This document shows positions 24,623 to 36,526 of a stretch of DNA of 64,000 bases, in pieces (within the stretch, counting starts at the first letter, position 1; each line of letters opens with the position of its first letter). Below the pieces are notes generated by a model. That model searched no databases. It saw only the letters and a list, made by a program, of their open reading frames with translations, and was not told the DNA's origin. This stretch comes from Sceloporus undulatus. Taxonomy: Eukaryota; Chordata; Lepidosauria; Squamata; Phrynosomatidae. The translations under genes were made by a program, and so were the position numbers. The stretch spans positions 321,397,196 through 321,461,195 of the forward strand of contig NC_056522.1 of assembly GCF_019175285.1 (NCBI RefSeq). Reading direction: 5' to 3'.

Positions 24623-24781
24623 CAGGGACGTAGCCAAGGGGGGGATCTTGGGGTCCNNNNNNNNNNTTCCATTAGAAAAATGAATGGTGTGTGCTGCTGT
24701 GCCGCCGCACCCAAGCCCCATTATAATGGTGGCACTTAGACTGGACCCCCCCCCCTTCCTAAAATCCTGGCTACGTCCCTG
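24623..24781. mobile_element. small hAT-like element nested in the 24.3 kb transposon
   Basis: Ends CAGGGACGTAGCCA and TGGCTACGTCCCTG are perfect inverted repeats, flanked by a duplicated CTCCTAT. Its middle is interrupted by the gap. Confidence 0.7.
24657..24666. other. assembly gap (10 N)
   Basis: Ten N bases. True length unknown; open frames crossing it are meaningless. Confidence 0.99.
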
Positions 24782-25357
24782 CTCCTATGCTCCTCCGGTT
24801 CACAGCAGCAGTGGAGGAATGCAAATCTCACAGCTGCACCATTTTGCAGGCAAAGCAATGCAAGGCAATGGGGAAAGAGGAGCCAAACGTGCGGGGCTGG
24901 GGCGGGGGCTGGAGCAGAGCCTCCTTTTTCCCCCCTGCCAAGTCCTGGAAGGAGGGTAAAAAAAAGAGGCCTGGCTTTTTTTTTAAGTATCCTCCTCTGG
25001 CCCTTGTCTCACTCACTCATATAGAAGGAAAGCCAAGAGATAGGAAAAGAGGGGAAAGGAAGGGGAAAGGGTGAACCTTTTATTTTTAAACCCCAGAGTG
25101 GGTTTTGTGGTGCTGCAAGGACCCACCTCAGTGGCGCGAAATAGTAATGAGGATTTAGCATTAGAAAGGGAGGAAAGGGAGTGTGCTGACGGGAAAAAGA
25201 CACCCCTCTCTGAGGCATCTCTTAGTCTTAACATGCGTTGGAAGAGGGGTAGTCTTATATGGCAAGTATATCCCAAACTCTAACTTTTAACTGGAAAAGT
25301 TGGGGGTTGTCTTATACGCCGGAAAATACGGGTATGTTCCAGGCTTTGCCCCAGACA

Positions 25358-25450
25358 AAGGAGTTTATCACACGGGACGGATCCCGTGCAGAAACTGAAT
25401 TTAAACTGGGAAAGTTTAAATTTCATATATCAAACCTTAATTTTCCATTT
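25358..25450. mobile_element. MITE end, TTTATCACACG family
   Basis: GAGTTTATCACACGGGACGG is followed by AAACTGAATTTAAACTGGGA. The far end was not found. From 25451 to 26204 nothing else is recognisable. Confidence 0.45.
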
Positions 25451-26212
25451 TTAATAAGGGATACTAATTTGCTATGTCCACTGTATACACAATTACACAC
25501 ATAACTAAAATTACATAATCTGCTTTATCACCTCCCTTAAAATTAAAATAACATCATTATAAATTGCAGTTAAAATCACTTAAAAGACAAAATTGAAGCA
25601 AGACATCTTGGAATAGTCATAGGGCAATCCATATCAGCAGGACTAGGATGATCAGAAAGCCCAGAAAGTCTTTCCTCCCTGATCTCTCTCTCCCTGGCAT
25701 CTGACTCTTGTCCTGAGATGCTTTTTCTTCCCTCTGGCCCTTGACTTCATGCAAGAAGAATACAAGCACAACAGCATGTCTGCAGTTTTTGCTGGTTTTG
25801 TGTATTGGGATTTACAACTGAATTCCAAATGTAGAAACTAGTACAGGGGCTTTTTGGGATAAAGCCAGGCAAGCAGCTCCAGCACTGTTAAGTCAGAAAG
25901 AGGTGAATGGAAGTCTTGTACTCTGTGTTACCTCAGATATTCCCGTAGGTGACGTACTGCCTTCACTGCTCTTTTCCTCTGGTGAACTGCTTCTGCTCTA
26001 GTAACTAAACCTGAACTCCTTACCCGTCTTCCCCCACTCCCCAGCCCAGCCACTGAACTTTATCTCACCCATGGCCTCCAGCAGCTTGTAAAAGATCCAT
26101 TAGCCTGACGTGTGTGGGGTTTGTTACATGGCACGGTGTAGTGTTCATCTCGAATTATGAAAGATAACATATAGAACATTGTCCATCACAAGCTCCTTTT
26201 CATGCTCTAGGC

Positions 26213-26568
26213 CAGGGGTAGGCAACCTGCGGCCCGCGGGCCGGATGCGGCCCGGCGAGGCCTTGGGACCGGCCCCAGCCCAGTCCTGCTGCCGATTGCT
26301 GCCGGGGCCTTTGGGGGGCAAATGTCTATAGAAGCCTCAGAAACATGCACTTATATTTACATTTTTTAAAAAATCAGCAAATTTTTTTGCGTGTCCTCCA
26401 TTTTTTTTAAAAAGTGTCTTCCATTTGAAAATTTTGTCCTACATTTGTCCTGGTTTATTTATATATTTAATTTTTTTAAAAATTAATTATTTATTTTTTG
26501 GCTTCGGCCCCCCAGTTGTCTGAGGGACAGCAACCCAGTCCCCGGCTCAAAAAGATTGCCTACCCCTG
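26213..26568. mobile_element. hAT-like non-autonomous element, copy A
   Basis: The ends CAGGGGTAGGCAACCTGCGG and TTGCCTACCCCTG are inverted. The 8-bp target duplication CTCTAGGC (26205-26212, 26569-26576) is perfect. It is nearly identical to copy B at 28475-28834. From 26577 to 26974 nothing is recognisable. Confidence 0.92.
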
Positions 26569-26974
26569 CTCTAGGCTGATGCCAACTTCAGAAAGCTAAA
26601 AGTTACAACACTGGGATGCTAAATTGTCAATGAGCCACCACCCTCTAAGTTTCTTGCATCCACAAAGAAGAACATGATGCAAAAGAAGGAAAGTTAGTTG
26701 CTGGGGGAGGATTTAGTTCTGATATGTGAAATAGTCAAAGGCTTGAATATTTATAATGTATCACATTCTGAGAAGATGACAAGAAGCTATTAAATTCAGC
26801 AGATTAGAGCAGAATTGAATTAGTTCAAAATAATCCAGAATGTGACATTTTGGATTATTATTTTGAAATTTGATCCCCCCAATGAAAGCTTGATGGCATA
26901 TCAAATGTCCAAGCTGTTATTTAACTCAAATTCTGACAATTGTTAAATATCACAGTATTCGAGGCAGCACACAC

Positions 26975-27130
26975 TTATTGTGTACCTTCAAGTTATTTAT
27001 GATTTATGGCAACCCTAAGGCCAACCTGTCACAGACGGATGGCCATACATGCAATAAGGACCTTTCTGCAGATTTCCATGAATTCTTTGGTAAAAACAGT
27101 GAAGCCTTTTTCTGTGAAGTTTGAGGAGTT
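26975..27130 (-). mobile_element. SINE fragment with the shared tail
   Basis: TTGTGTACCTTCAAGTTATT then TATGGCAACCCTAAGGCCAA is the tail. The rest is degraded. From 27131 to 27380 nothing is recognisable. Confidence 0.55.
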
Positions 27131-27380
27131 TTTCACACACATATAACACTCCTGCATAAAGCCCTAACTCCCGCAAATCCGATGTGTCCAGATCGCTTTC
27201 TATTCAAGTGGAAGGAGGGCTATTTTAATAGTGTAGACAACTCCTGATGTTGGTGTTTCCTCTTTGTCCTTGGCAAAATATCCCAATGGTGCTCCCCCTA
27301 CCCCTCACCATTGCCTCTTTCCACACAGGCAAATTGGAGGGAAGGGATGAGAGGACTGGAAGGCTCATGGGCCTCTACTT

Positions 27381-28887
27381 TTAGAGTTCTAATGCTCTTA
27401 AATAGTTCTCCACAGTTCTATAGCTATTTACACCTATTTGTATTTGTGCCAAATTTGTGGCACAGCTTGGGAAAAAGTTATTTTTGAACCACAAATCCCA
27501 GAATCCCAAACCAGCATAGCCATGCTGGTGAGGGATTCTGGGATTTGTAACCCAAATTTTAACATTTCCACACCACCCTGATTTGAGGTGCTCTTGGGTG
27601 CTCTGCATTATATGATCAGGAGAGGCCTAATGGAGGACAGCAACTCTGCAAGAGGAACCACTGTCTACATCCATGGGCCTTCCAGTCCTCTCATGCCTTC
27701 TGTCCAGTGTGCTTGTGTGAAGAGAGACAAGGGCGGGGGGCAGGGGGAGTGCTGTTGGGATATCTTGCCAAGGGAAAAGAGGAACTGAAGTGAAAAGGTC
27801 CCTTCTTCAGAATCCTTGCTATCCCTAAGTAGTGTTTCTTTTGGGATAGGCCTGAGTCAGAGGAACAGAGGCTTCTTGGCCAAAGAGCCGACTCTCCCTC
27901 CTTCTCATTCCTCTCTCACCCCTGGGAGGAGAGTGTGTGTGTGAGGGGAAGATTAATCCGCTGTCGGTGTGGATTAATGCTGACAGGCGGGCCTGGACCG
28001 TGACAAGATAGATGACAGGGTTACACGGCAATGCGTGAGAACCCTGCCCCCTTTGAGCCAGCGCTGTTTTCATTGCGTGACTGCTTTTCCTTCTCCTTTC
28101 CAGCCAGCTTTCACCTTGTCACAGGCTCCCCTTAACTCTTTGTTTCCCTTCCACCAGAGAATGGAAGAGCCAGAGGGTGGAAGGGAAGCGGCCATGGGCC
28201 TTGCACAGAAAAAAAGAAGGTGCCATTGCCAGGGGAACTCGACTGTGCAGCCAGTGGTTCCTCCTGCAGGCTTGCTATCCTCCATTAGGCCTCCCCTGGC
28301 CATATCATGCAGAGGGCTAAAGAGCACTGCAAATCAGGTGGTGTGGGAAAGTTTTAAATTTGATTATATATCCCAGAATCCCTCACCAGCATGGCCGTGC
28401 TGGTTTGGGATTCTGGGGTTTGTGGTTCAAAAATAACTTTTTCCAAGCTCTGTAACAAACTGTTAGGTCTAAGCCAGGGGTAGGCAACCTGCGGCCCACG
28501 GGCCGGATGCGGCCCGGCGAGGCCTTGGGACCGGCCCCAGCCCGGTCCTGCCGCCAATTGCCACCGGGGCCTTTGGGGGGCAATTGTCTATAGAAGCCTC
28601 AGAAACATGCACTTATATTTACATTTTTTTAAAAATCAGCAAATTTTTTCGCGTGTCCTCCATTTTTTTTTAAAAAGTGTCTTCCATTTGAAAATTTTGT
28701 CCTACGTTTGTCCTGGTTTATTTATATATTTAATTTTAAAAAAAATATTTAATTATTTATTTTTTGGCTTCGGCCCCCCAGTTGTCTGAGGGACAGCAAC
28801 CCGGCCCCCGGCTCAAAAGGGTTGCCTACCCCTGGTCTAAGCCATAGAACTGTGGAGAGCTATTTAGGAGCATAAGAACTCTGAAAG
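27381..28887. mobile_element. long inverted-repeat (foldback) element, interrupted by a hAT
   Basis: About 300-bp arms at 27381-27680 and 28205-28887 (the latter split by the hAT copy B) are reverse complements over long stretches. Examples are GAGTTCTAATGCTCTTAAAT against its partner at 28860-28882, the CCCAGAATCCCAAACCAGCA block, and AGGCCTAATGGAGGACAGCA. The spacer between the arms is about 520 bp and carries no gene. The superfamily is unassigned. Confidence 0.8.
28475..28834. mobile_element. hAT-like non-autonomous element, copy B
   Basis: It has the same ends and interior as copy A, and an 8-bp duplication GTCTAAGC at 28467-28474 and 28835-28842. It was inserted into the right arm of the foldback element, so it is younger than that element. 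Confidence 0.92.
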
Positions 28888-28975
28888 CACTGTCAACCCT
28901 CCACATCCACAGATTCCTTATCCATAGATTCAGCCATCCATGGCTTGGAAATCTCTCTCTCTCTCTCTCTCTGTC

Positions 28976-29027
<52 letters not shown>

Positions 29028-29178
29028 AATTTCAAGAAGCAAATCTAGATTTTATATCTGATATAAAGGACACCGTTTTACTATACCATTATACTTAATG
29101 GGACTTATGCATCCATGGATTTTGGTACCCACAGGGGAGTTCCAGAACCAAACACCTGCAGAAAACAGGGGCTCACTG
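28888..29178. mobile_element. Tc1/mariner (Tigger-like) MITE with internal microsatellites
   Basis: Ends CACTGTCAACCCTCCACATC and CAGGGGCTCACTG. The body includes ATCCATGGATTTTGGTACCC. Internal (TC)n at about 28953-28974 and (TATC)n at about 28978-29026 arose within it. Confidence 0.65.
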
Positions 29179-29479
29179 TAATTATAAGTACAGGGAGGAG
29201 GGAGTGCATGATCCTCCAGACACTGAACTACAACACCCATGGTCCTTTACTTTTGAATTCAGTAACTAGGGATCACGGGATTTGCAATCCAATATAACCT
29301 GGTAAGCCACAGTTGTCCTCCCTTTGATGTACAGTATATAAATGAGTATGTTTGTGCACTCTTTCATAATATTCTGTCCATATGCACATTTAGAGAGGCT
29401 ATGATGAAAAACAGCAACGAAGAAAGGACTGGTTGCTGGATACTCAAATAACTGATCAGCTGCAAAACTCATTAGATTA

Positions 29480-29698
29480 CAGTGGACCCTTGTTATACCC
29501 TGGGGTTTGGTTCCAAGATCCCCCGTGTATAACAAAATCCGTGTATGCTCAAGTCCCATTAAATATAATGACATAGCACAATGGTGTCCCTTATAAAAAA
29601 TGAAAAATCAAGGTAAATTTATACTTTTTTGGGACATTTTCAAACCGTGTATGCTTGAATCCGTGTATAAAAAATCAGTGTATAAGAAGGGCCGACTG
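29480..29698. mobile_element. Tc1/mariner (Tigger-like) MITE
   Basis: It begins CAGTGGACCCTTGTTATACC and ends AGAAGGGCCGACTG, flanked by TA on each side. It carries GGTTTGGTTCCAAGATCCCC and CCGTGTATGCTCAAGTCCCA. Confidence 0.8.
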
Positions 29699-29849
29699 TA
29701 CTATTTTCATTTTAAATCTACCTCACGGGACTATTGTATTCTTAAAGAGGCCACTTCATGCCTTTAGAACTCAGCTTGAAATTTGATTGACTAAAACCTA
29801 GCACCTAAAATCCAAACATCTTTTGGAAGTTTTAAATTTCAGTTTTGTT

Positions 29850-30068
29850 GATGTGTGTGTATGTGGTGTGCCTTCAAGTAATTTCCAATTTATGGTGAAC
29901 AGTGGAACACACTCTTTCAGTCAATGGAGCACACTCCCTCGGTAGAATCTCCTTCTTTGGAGGTTTTTTTAAGCAGAGGCTGGGTGGCCATGTGTCTGTG
30001 TTCTTGCATGGCAGAGAGTTGGACTGGATGGCCCTTGTGGTCTCTTCCAGCTCTAGGATTCTAAAACT
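29850..30068 (+). mobile_element. CR1-type LINE 3' end
   Basis: CTTCTTTGGAGGTTTTTTTA, GGCTGGGTGGCCATGTGTCT and GTTGGACTGGATGGCCCTTG are the sense form of the CR1-type 3' region, ending CTCTAGGATTCT. From 30069 to 30323 nothing is recognisable except an AT run. Confidence 0.65.
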
Positions 30069-30323
30069 GATGTTCAGTGAGAGTACTCAGTACACGCCAG
30101 CATTCCTGTTGGTGTCTCAGTGAGTGTCAGTCCCTTTGCTGGCTCTGCTATGTAGTTACAAAGCACTGAAAATGGATGTTGCACATCTTTGTAATTCTAT
30201 TTCTCACACATGTAAGTCCGCTTTCAAGCACGTAACACCCCATAGGATTCCATCCTTTAATATTTCACCCAGGCTTTTGATAACTTTAGATTATACAGAC
30301 AAAAGATTATGATATATATATAT

Positions 30324-30663
30324 GGACAGGTTACTCACCTGTAACGGTATTTCTTCGAGTGGTCATCTGCGAATTCATACAAATGGGTTTCACTGCGCCT
30401 GCGCAGTGCTGTTCGGATACTTCTAGAATCACTGGGCAAAGTACACTTTGCAACATATAGAAACTTTTTGGCGGTAACCCCGCCCCCCTCCTATAAAGCC
30501 CCGGTTCCCGCTCTTTTCCCCAGTTCCAAAAATTTTTCCCGCCAAGTAGGCGATGTAAGACAGAGCCAAAGTGAGCAGGACACCGAGGGGAGGATGGGTG
30601 GGATTTGTATGAATTCGCAGATGACCACTCGAAGAAATACCGTTACAGGTGAGTAACATGTCC
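30324..30663. repeat. inner inverted pair at the 3' end of the DIRS-type element
   Basis: The 61-bp arms 30324-30384 and 30603-30663 are reverse complements with one mismatch and bracket the left terminal repeat. Such complementary regions are the expected template for the circular intermediate of DIRS elements (family knowledge). A small hairpin, CACTGCGC/GCGCAGTG, lies at about 30391-30408. Confidence 0.85.
30417..30530. repeat. left terminal inverted repeat of the DIRS-type element
   Basis: About 113 bp starting ATACTTCTAGAATCACT match the reverse complement of 36527-36639. The arm contains TATAAA at 30492-30497. Confidence 0.88.
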
Positions 30664-31043
30664 TTCTTCTTCGTGGTCTCTACGAATCATACAAATGGGT
30701 TTAGACTGACAAGCTTAGGTATATGGCGGAGGGAGTGTCCTGAAACCCAAGCTATGGTAAACCAAGGTAAATTTATTATAACAATAAACCGTGAACCATA
30801 AAGAGTCAGTCCTGTTTTTTTGCACAACACTCAATGCAGACATAATATTTAAGGCATAAGGAGGGCATGTAAGGTCACGCATGACCAAGCCCAAAGGCAA
30901 TGTGCAAGCATAACCCACAGTTACAGTGAATCATAACTCTGCAGAACCTGAGGAGAAATTGTAAGGTCATGCAAGACCAATCTCCCTGGAAGCGAACACA
31001 AGTGAGCACATTATAGACCAATTCAAAGGCACAAGATAAGTCA

Positions 31044-32100
31044 TCAATGCAACCCAGAAACCAAGACAGCCCTCCCAAAGGCTGCGTCCCGAATTGCCCT
31101 GGTGTCCAGTCTATAATGTTTTATAAAAATCAATGGCTGGGACCAAACAGCAGCCTTGCAAACATCATTTAAAGGAATGCCAGCCAGAAAGGCAGAGGAT
31201 GCTGCAACCGCCCTGGTCGCATGTGAGCGGACCTTGGCCGGTACCGGTTTACCCGACAGTTCATAACAAAGGCGGATGGTGCTAGCCACAAATTTTGAGA
31301 GTCTCTGGGGCGACACCGGCAAACCCTTTCTTGGTTCCGAATAGCACTGAAAAAGTCTTTCGGAACGGCTCGAACCCCTGGTCCTGTCCAGATAGAAAGC
31401 CAAGGCTCTCCTAACGTCCAGCATATGGAGGCTGCGTTCCTCCATAGTCGATGGGTTCGAAGCCAAGGTCGGCAACACAATGTCCTGACACATGTGAAAA
31501 AGGGATACCACCTTAGGGAGGAAGGTGATATCAGTCCGGAGTACCACCTTGTCCTTGTGGAACCGGAGGAACGGTTCATCCCTCCGCAGGGCACAAAGTT
31601 CTCCTGCCCGGCGAGCCGAGGTGATGGCCACCAGGAAAACAGTCTTCCAGGTTAAGAGTCTTAAGTCTGCTGTGGCCAAGGGCTCAAAGGGCTTGGACTG
31701 GAGGGCAGCCAATACAACCTCCAAGCTCCAAGCCGGGGCAGGGAGAGAAACCTGGGGGTAGAGGTTATTACATCCTTTTAAAAAGTTTTTTACCAGAGGG
31801 TCCCTGAAAAAGGAAGGCAAACCATCGTATTGAAAATGTGAACAAATAGCAGACAGGTAACATTTTATGGAAGCAAGGCACAGCCCCGCCTCCACCAGTG
31901 ACATCAAGAAATCAAGCACCACTGGCACAGTGATGCTCTCCGGCGACAAATTCCTTTCAGCAAGGAATGAAAGGAATCTCTTCCATTTGGAGGCATAGGA
32001 TCTCTGGGTCGCAGGCCTATGCGCGGCACGGATCACCCTCCGCACCGAAGGTGTCAGCGCCGTCAATGCAGGAGCCTCCAAGCCACCATCGGCAACGAGT
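31044..32100 (-). other. tyrosine recombinase part of the DIRS-type element
   Basis: The N-terminal SAM-like segment (RSYASKWKRFLSFLAERNLS) leads to a catalytic part with SARRAGELCAL, the HATR box and a final HYRLD tyrosine, the R-HxxR-Y pattern of tyrosine recombinases. Its reading frame overlaps the RT part in another frame, an arrangement the family is known for. Confidence 0.88.
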
Positions 32101-33922
32101 CGATGTCGGGATGCCGAACCCTCCCCCCTTGGAGGGTGAGAAGGTCCGGCCTCGGCTCCAGCCGGAGAAACTCGCCGTTGGAAAGGTGCAGAAGCAGTGG
32201 AAACCACGGCTGTCTCGGCCACCACGGGGTGATGAGGATCGCGTCGACTCTCTCCCTCGACATCTTGGACACCACCCTGGTCAGCAGCCAAAACGGAGGA
32301 AAGGCATAAATCGTTTCCCGGGACCAGTCGAAGTCGAATGCATCTCCGAGAGGACTCTCGTGTCGCACCCGAGAACAGAACTGGGGACAGTGGCTGTTGG
32401 AGGCTGTCGCAAACAGGTTGACCTGGGGAGCTCCCCACTTGCAAAATAGGTCGCCAACTGTCTCTGGATGAAGCCTCCACTCGTGGCAGGTTGATGTCCT
32501 GCTGAGCTGATCCGCTAGGGTGTTTTCTTCTCCTGGTAGGTGAATCGCCTGGAGGAGAACGTGCCTGTGGATGCACCAGTCCCAGATCCTTAACGTGATG
32601 TCCAAGAGAGTTCTGGATTTGGTGCCTCCCTGTTTGTTGACATAGTACATCACCGTTGTATTGTCGGTCCTGAGTAGAATCACCTTGCCTGAGACGGTGG
32701 ATTCGAATGCTTTCAGAGCTTTCTCGACAGCCAACATTTCCAGCGCGTTGATGTGGAGCGCACGTTCCTGCAGGGACCACTTCTCTCTCACGCATAGGTC
32801 CCGAAGGTGTGCACCCCAGCCTTCCATCGACGCATCCGTCGTCAGGGTCATTTGTGGTTGAGGCTGGATGAAGGGCATACCTATGCACACGTTTTGGGAG
32901 TCTAGCCACCATAGGAGGGAGGAAGTCACGGCCCTCGGTACGGTGAGCCACCTGTTTGGTGAGTCTGTCAATGGGTTGAAAACGGAGAGGAACCATGCCT
33001 GAAGAGGCCTGAGGCGCAGTCGTGCCCATGGGGTGACGAATGTAGTGGAGGCCATGTGTCCCAAGGCCACCTGGATGTCCCTGGCTTTGAGTCTCCTGCG
33101 CGAGTGAACGGCGCGCACTGCGGCTGACAGGGCCTGAAAGCGGTCCTGAGGAAGGTAGGCCATAGACTCTTTGGAGTCGAGAACGGAGCCAATGAAACGG
33201 ACCTGTTTGGATGGGGTCAAGTGGGACTTCTCCAGGTTGACCACCAGTCCCAACTCTGACAAGAGGTTTAGGGTAAAGTGAATTGCGTCCTGGAGCTCCC
33301 GTCTTGACGGGGCTGTCAGCAGCCAGTCGTCGAGGTAAGGAAAAACGCTGAATCCCTTCTGATGGAGGTAGGCTACCACTGGGGCCATGCACTTCGTGAA
33401 GACTCGAGGCGCTGTGGCCAAGCCGAATGGGAGCACATTGTAGTGGTAGGCGACGGAGCCGATGGCGAAGGCGAGGAACCTGCGGTGGGATTCCTTTATC
33501 TCGACCTGGAAATAAGCATCCTTCAGGACCACCGTCGCGAACCAGAGGTCCTGCTGGAGCAGAGGCAAAATGGAAGCCAGCGTTACCATGCGAAAACGTC
33601 TATATCTTAAGAAAGAATTCAGTTCCCTTAGATCCAGTATGGGTCTAATTCCTCCATCTGGCTTTGGAACCGTGAAGTATCTGGAGAAAAAGGCTTTGGG
33701 CCACAAATCCGGAGACAAAGGAGAGATGGCCCCTTTTTGAAGGAGGGAGCGCACTTCGTTGAGAAGGGTGCCCGAGGGGGCAGTAGAAATAAAAGCTCCG
33801 GTGGGCGGGAGCTCTTCGAACTCGAGGGTATAGCCCCTTCGGACGATGTTTAAGACCCAGGAGTCGGAGGAGATGGAGGCCCATGTGGTGGCAAAGGGCC
33901 TCAGAATGTCAAGGAAAAACAA
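32063..33922 (-). other. reverse transcriptase and RNase H part of the DIRS-type element
   Basis: The open stretch shows the RT fingers and palm (KPDGGIRPILDLRELN, DAYFQVEI, LPFGLATAPRVFTK, YLDDWLL) followed by an RNase H-like section (LTTDASMEGWGA and LRTDNTTVMYYVNKQGG). This order is that of DIRS/Ngaro reverse transcriptases. Confidence 0.92.
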
Positions 33923-33952
33923 ATTAGAGGAGGCGAAGTGCGCTAGGGATCT

Positions 33953-36322
33953 TCATGCCCTTTTCTTCCCCTGGTCGGGCTCCTGTTGGCGGTTTTTTCG
34001 GTACCGAGACTGGTTGCGACGGCCCGAGGAAGAGGACTGCTGAGGGGGGTAGCCCTGCCGCTGTGACCCCTGTTGATGGAACTGGCGTTCCTGGTAAGGA
34101 GACCTCTGGAACTGACCTTGGTGATGTTGCCAGGGACGAAGATGCTTGCGAAACGAAGAGGGGCCCGGTGTGGACATGCCATGCTTGCGAGCGGCCGCCT
34201 TCATGCGGAACTTCTTGTTGAGCCGTTCGTCCGTGTCGGCGTGGAACAACCCAGAGCCGTCGATGGGCATGTCCTCGATAGTAGACCTCACGCTCTGATT
34301 GAGGTCCGAGCCGCGGAGCCAGGCATGCCTTCTCAACGCGATGGAAGCCGACATAGCCCTTCCAACGCATTCCATGACGTTCCTAGCCGCAGTGATCAGC
34401 CAGCTGCCAATCGAGTGGGTCTCATCCCTGATCTCGGTCAAGGTCCTCTGTATCTCATCAGGAACGTCTGGCACTATCGGGGAGATGCCCTCCATCAAGG
34501 TCTGGACGTACGCTCCCATGCAAGCCGTGTAACTAGTGGCCTTCGCCGCCAGTGCCGCTGCCGCATATGCCTTCTTGGCCAGGGCGTCTATCTTCCTGGC
34601 TTCCTTATCCACCGGGGAGGTGGTTTGGCGTTGGGTGGAGGTCTGCTGGGCACCTTCCACTATCGCCGAATTCTGGCGAGGATGGGATATGAGCCACGGA
34701 GCATTGGGGGCCGCAACCTTGTACAGCGACTTGATCTTCCGCGGAGGCCCAAGAGGTGACGAAGGAGAGTCCCAGGAACGCTTAAGGATCGTTTCCAAAG
34801 ATGGAAGAAACGGAACGCAGGGAGGTGTTGGAACTCGGCCATGGACCCGACGTTCGACTGGGTCTGCTGCATCCGCCTCCGGGTAAACGAGATCAATGTC
34901 CAGAGCCCTGGACATCTTGATAATGTGCTCCGCGAAGGAACGGACATCATCCGATGGGGAGGCCGCCTCCGGGTAGTGAAGATCCTGCGGCGACTGGCGC
35001 GGGAGGTCTTCAACATCCGAAGGGTCTTCTGTCCCGACCGAAGCGTCCGCCTTGGAATCGGAGGAGTCCACCTGAACAACGATATTCTGCCTAGCTGGTC
35101 GCGGTGACGGCTAGAGCAAAGCAGCTCTGGAAGCGGGGACAGGGTCCCGATGGCGTTTCTCCAGCTGCGAAACCTCTCGGGGACGATCATGGGGGCGATC
35201 ACGTGAGTGCACTCTGGACATCGCGACGTCCCTGGACACCTTTAGGTAGAACTGGTCTGCCTTGGAGTCATAGAACAGCCCATCATTGGCAGGCACCGTT
35301 AGAGGAGACAGGGGGGCTGGCGATGGAGACCTGGGGGGTCGCTCACTCCGCGCTGGAGAACGAAGCGCTGGGGATGGAGACCGGGAGGGTAGACCCCGAG
35401 AAGGAGATCTTGAAAGCCTGTCCCGGGAGTCCTCCTCATTTGAGAGGAGAAAGGGAACGGTCGTTGTCGCCGACGGTCCCGGGGTCAACGAAGTTTGCTG
35501 AGCCTCTCTGGGAGAAGGTCTATCGGGCGCAACCGTCAGGGTGTCCCGCCGTGGGGAATCCGGTTGGATGCGAGGGCGAACTGGACGATCCGCTTCTTTA
35601 GCCACCTCAGGCTCCTTGCGAGGGTGCTCCTTGGTGTGCTTCGTCTTCTTGGAAGCCCTAGCCTCCGATGTCGAATCGGATGCTTTCCTTTTCTTGGATG
35701 ATGTGGAGCCCCGGGGTGCATCCGGAGGAAAGAAGGGGATAGGCGACTCCGTGAGCCTTCCACCCGGTCTGGGCGCATCCTCCTTACGGGAGGCAGCCCT
35801 TGCCTTGGAGGAGCTGTCCCTGACGGTACCCGATCCATCCTTCGGGTCCGACGGAGCTTCCTTACGGGACCTGTGCTCCGATGCCGGCCGCGAGGTCTTA
35901 GTAGGGGTATCCCGTTTCCGAGATGAAGTCGATGCGGCGGCCGTACCCACAGACCCAGATTTATGCGGGTGCTTGGTGGGTTTGGTGGTGGCACTGGGCT
36001 TGTCAGAACCACGGGCCACATTTGCCTTGGGGTTGGGCCCCCCGGAACGATCGGATGTCGACGGGGGACCACTTGCCAGGCCATCTCTGGCGGAAAGAGC
36101 CGCCGAAACAGGGACCACAGGGGCCGAAGACGGGCGAGGATCCCCTTCCCGGATCTTACCCTGGGCTATCGCTGAAGTGAGCCGCGATTCCCGGTTCTTC
36201 CTGGCCTGGGAGGACATCGATTTGCAGAGGGAGCAGGACTTAACATCATGGTCCTTCCCGAGACAGAAAAGGCAGGAGGTGTGGGGATCCTGCACCGGCA
36301 CTTTCCCCCCCGCAAATGTCAC
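33953..36322 (-). other. gag-like region of the DIRS-type element
   Basis: A Ser/Pro/Arg/Lys-rich region lies upstream of the reverse transcriptase, open in two successive stretches (35111-36322 and 33953-35071). The first carries a Cys/His cluster (CLFCLGKDHDVKSCSLC) of zinc-knuckle character. The second has an alanine-rich helical segment and a basic tail. Position and composition fit the gag-like part of vertebrate DIRS elements; direct function is inferred. Confidence 0.75.
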
Positions 36323-36526
36323 ATTTCTTGAACGGAGGAGACATCGCTACCGAGGTCGACAGATCCAAAACGAATTCCAAAATCAAGGTCAACAGTCCAA
36401 GAGTCCAGTACACGGGGGAAGAAGAAACGCCAAAGTCCAAAAAACAGTCCGAGTCAAAAAACCAGTGATCCAAAAACGAGCTAACATGAGCGAAGTTCCA
36501 AACAGCAGCCAAACGCGGCGGAAAAA

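Larger units (their letters stand above)
24304..25332. mobile_element. TA-flanked DNA transposon, GTATAAGACGAC family, about 1 kb
   Basis: The ends CCATATTTTCTGGCGTATAA and TTATACGCCGGAAAATACGG are inverted repeats flanked by TA, as in Tc1/mariner. Both ends continue with mirrored AAGTTGGGGGTTGTCTTATA-type segments. It contains a nested hAT-like element and the assembly gap. The 47,982-48,503 element is a shorter inverted relative. Confidence 0.75.

Noticed and set aside
24366-24739. Open frames crossing the N gap
   Set aside because: They include unknown bases and lie inside two nested transposons.
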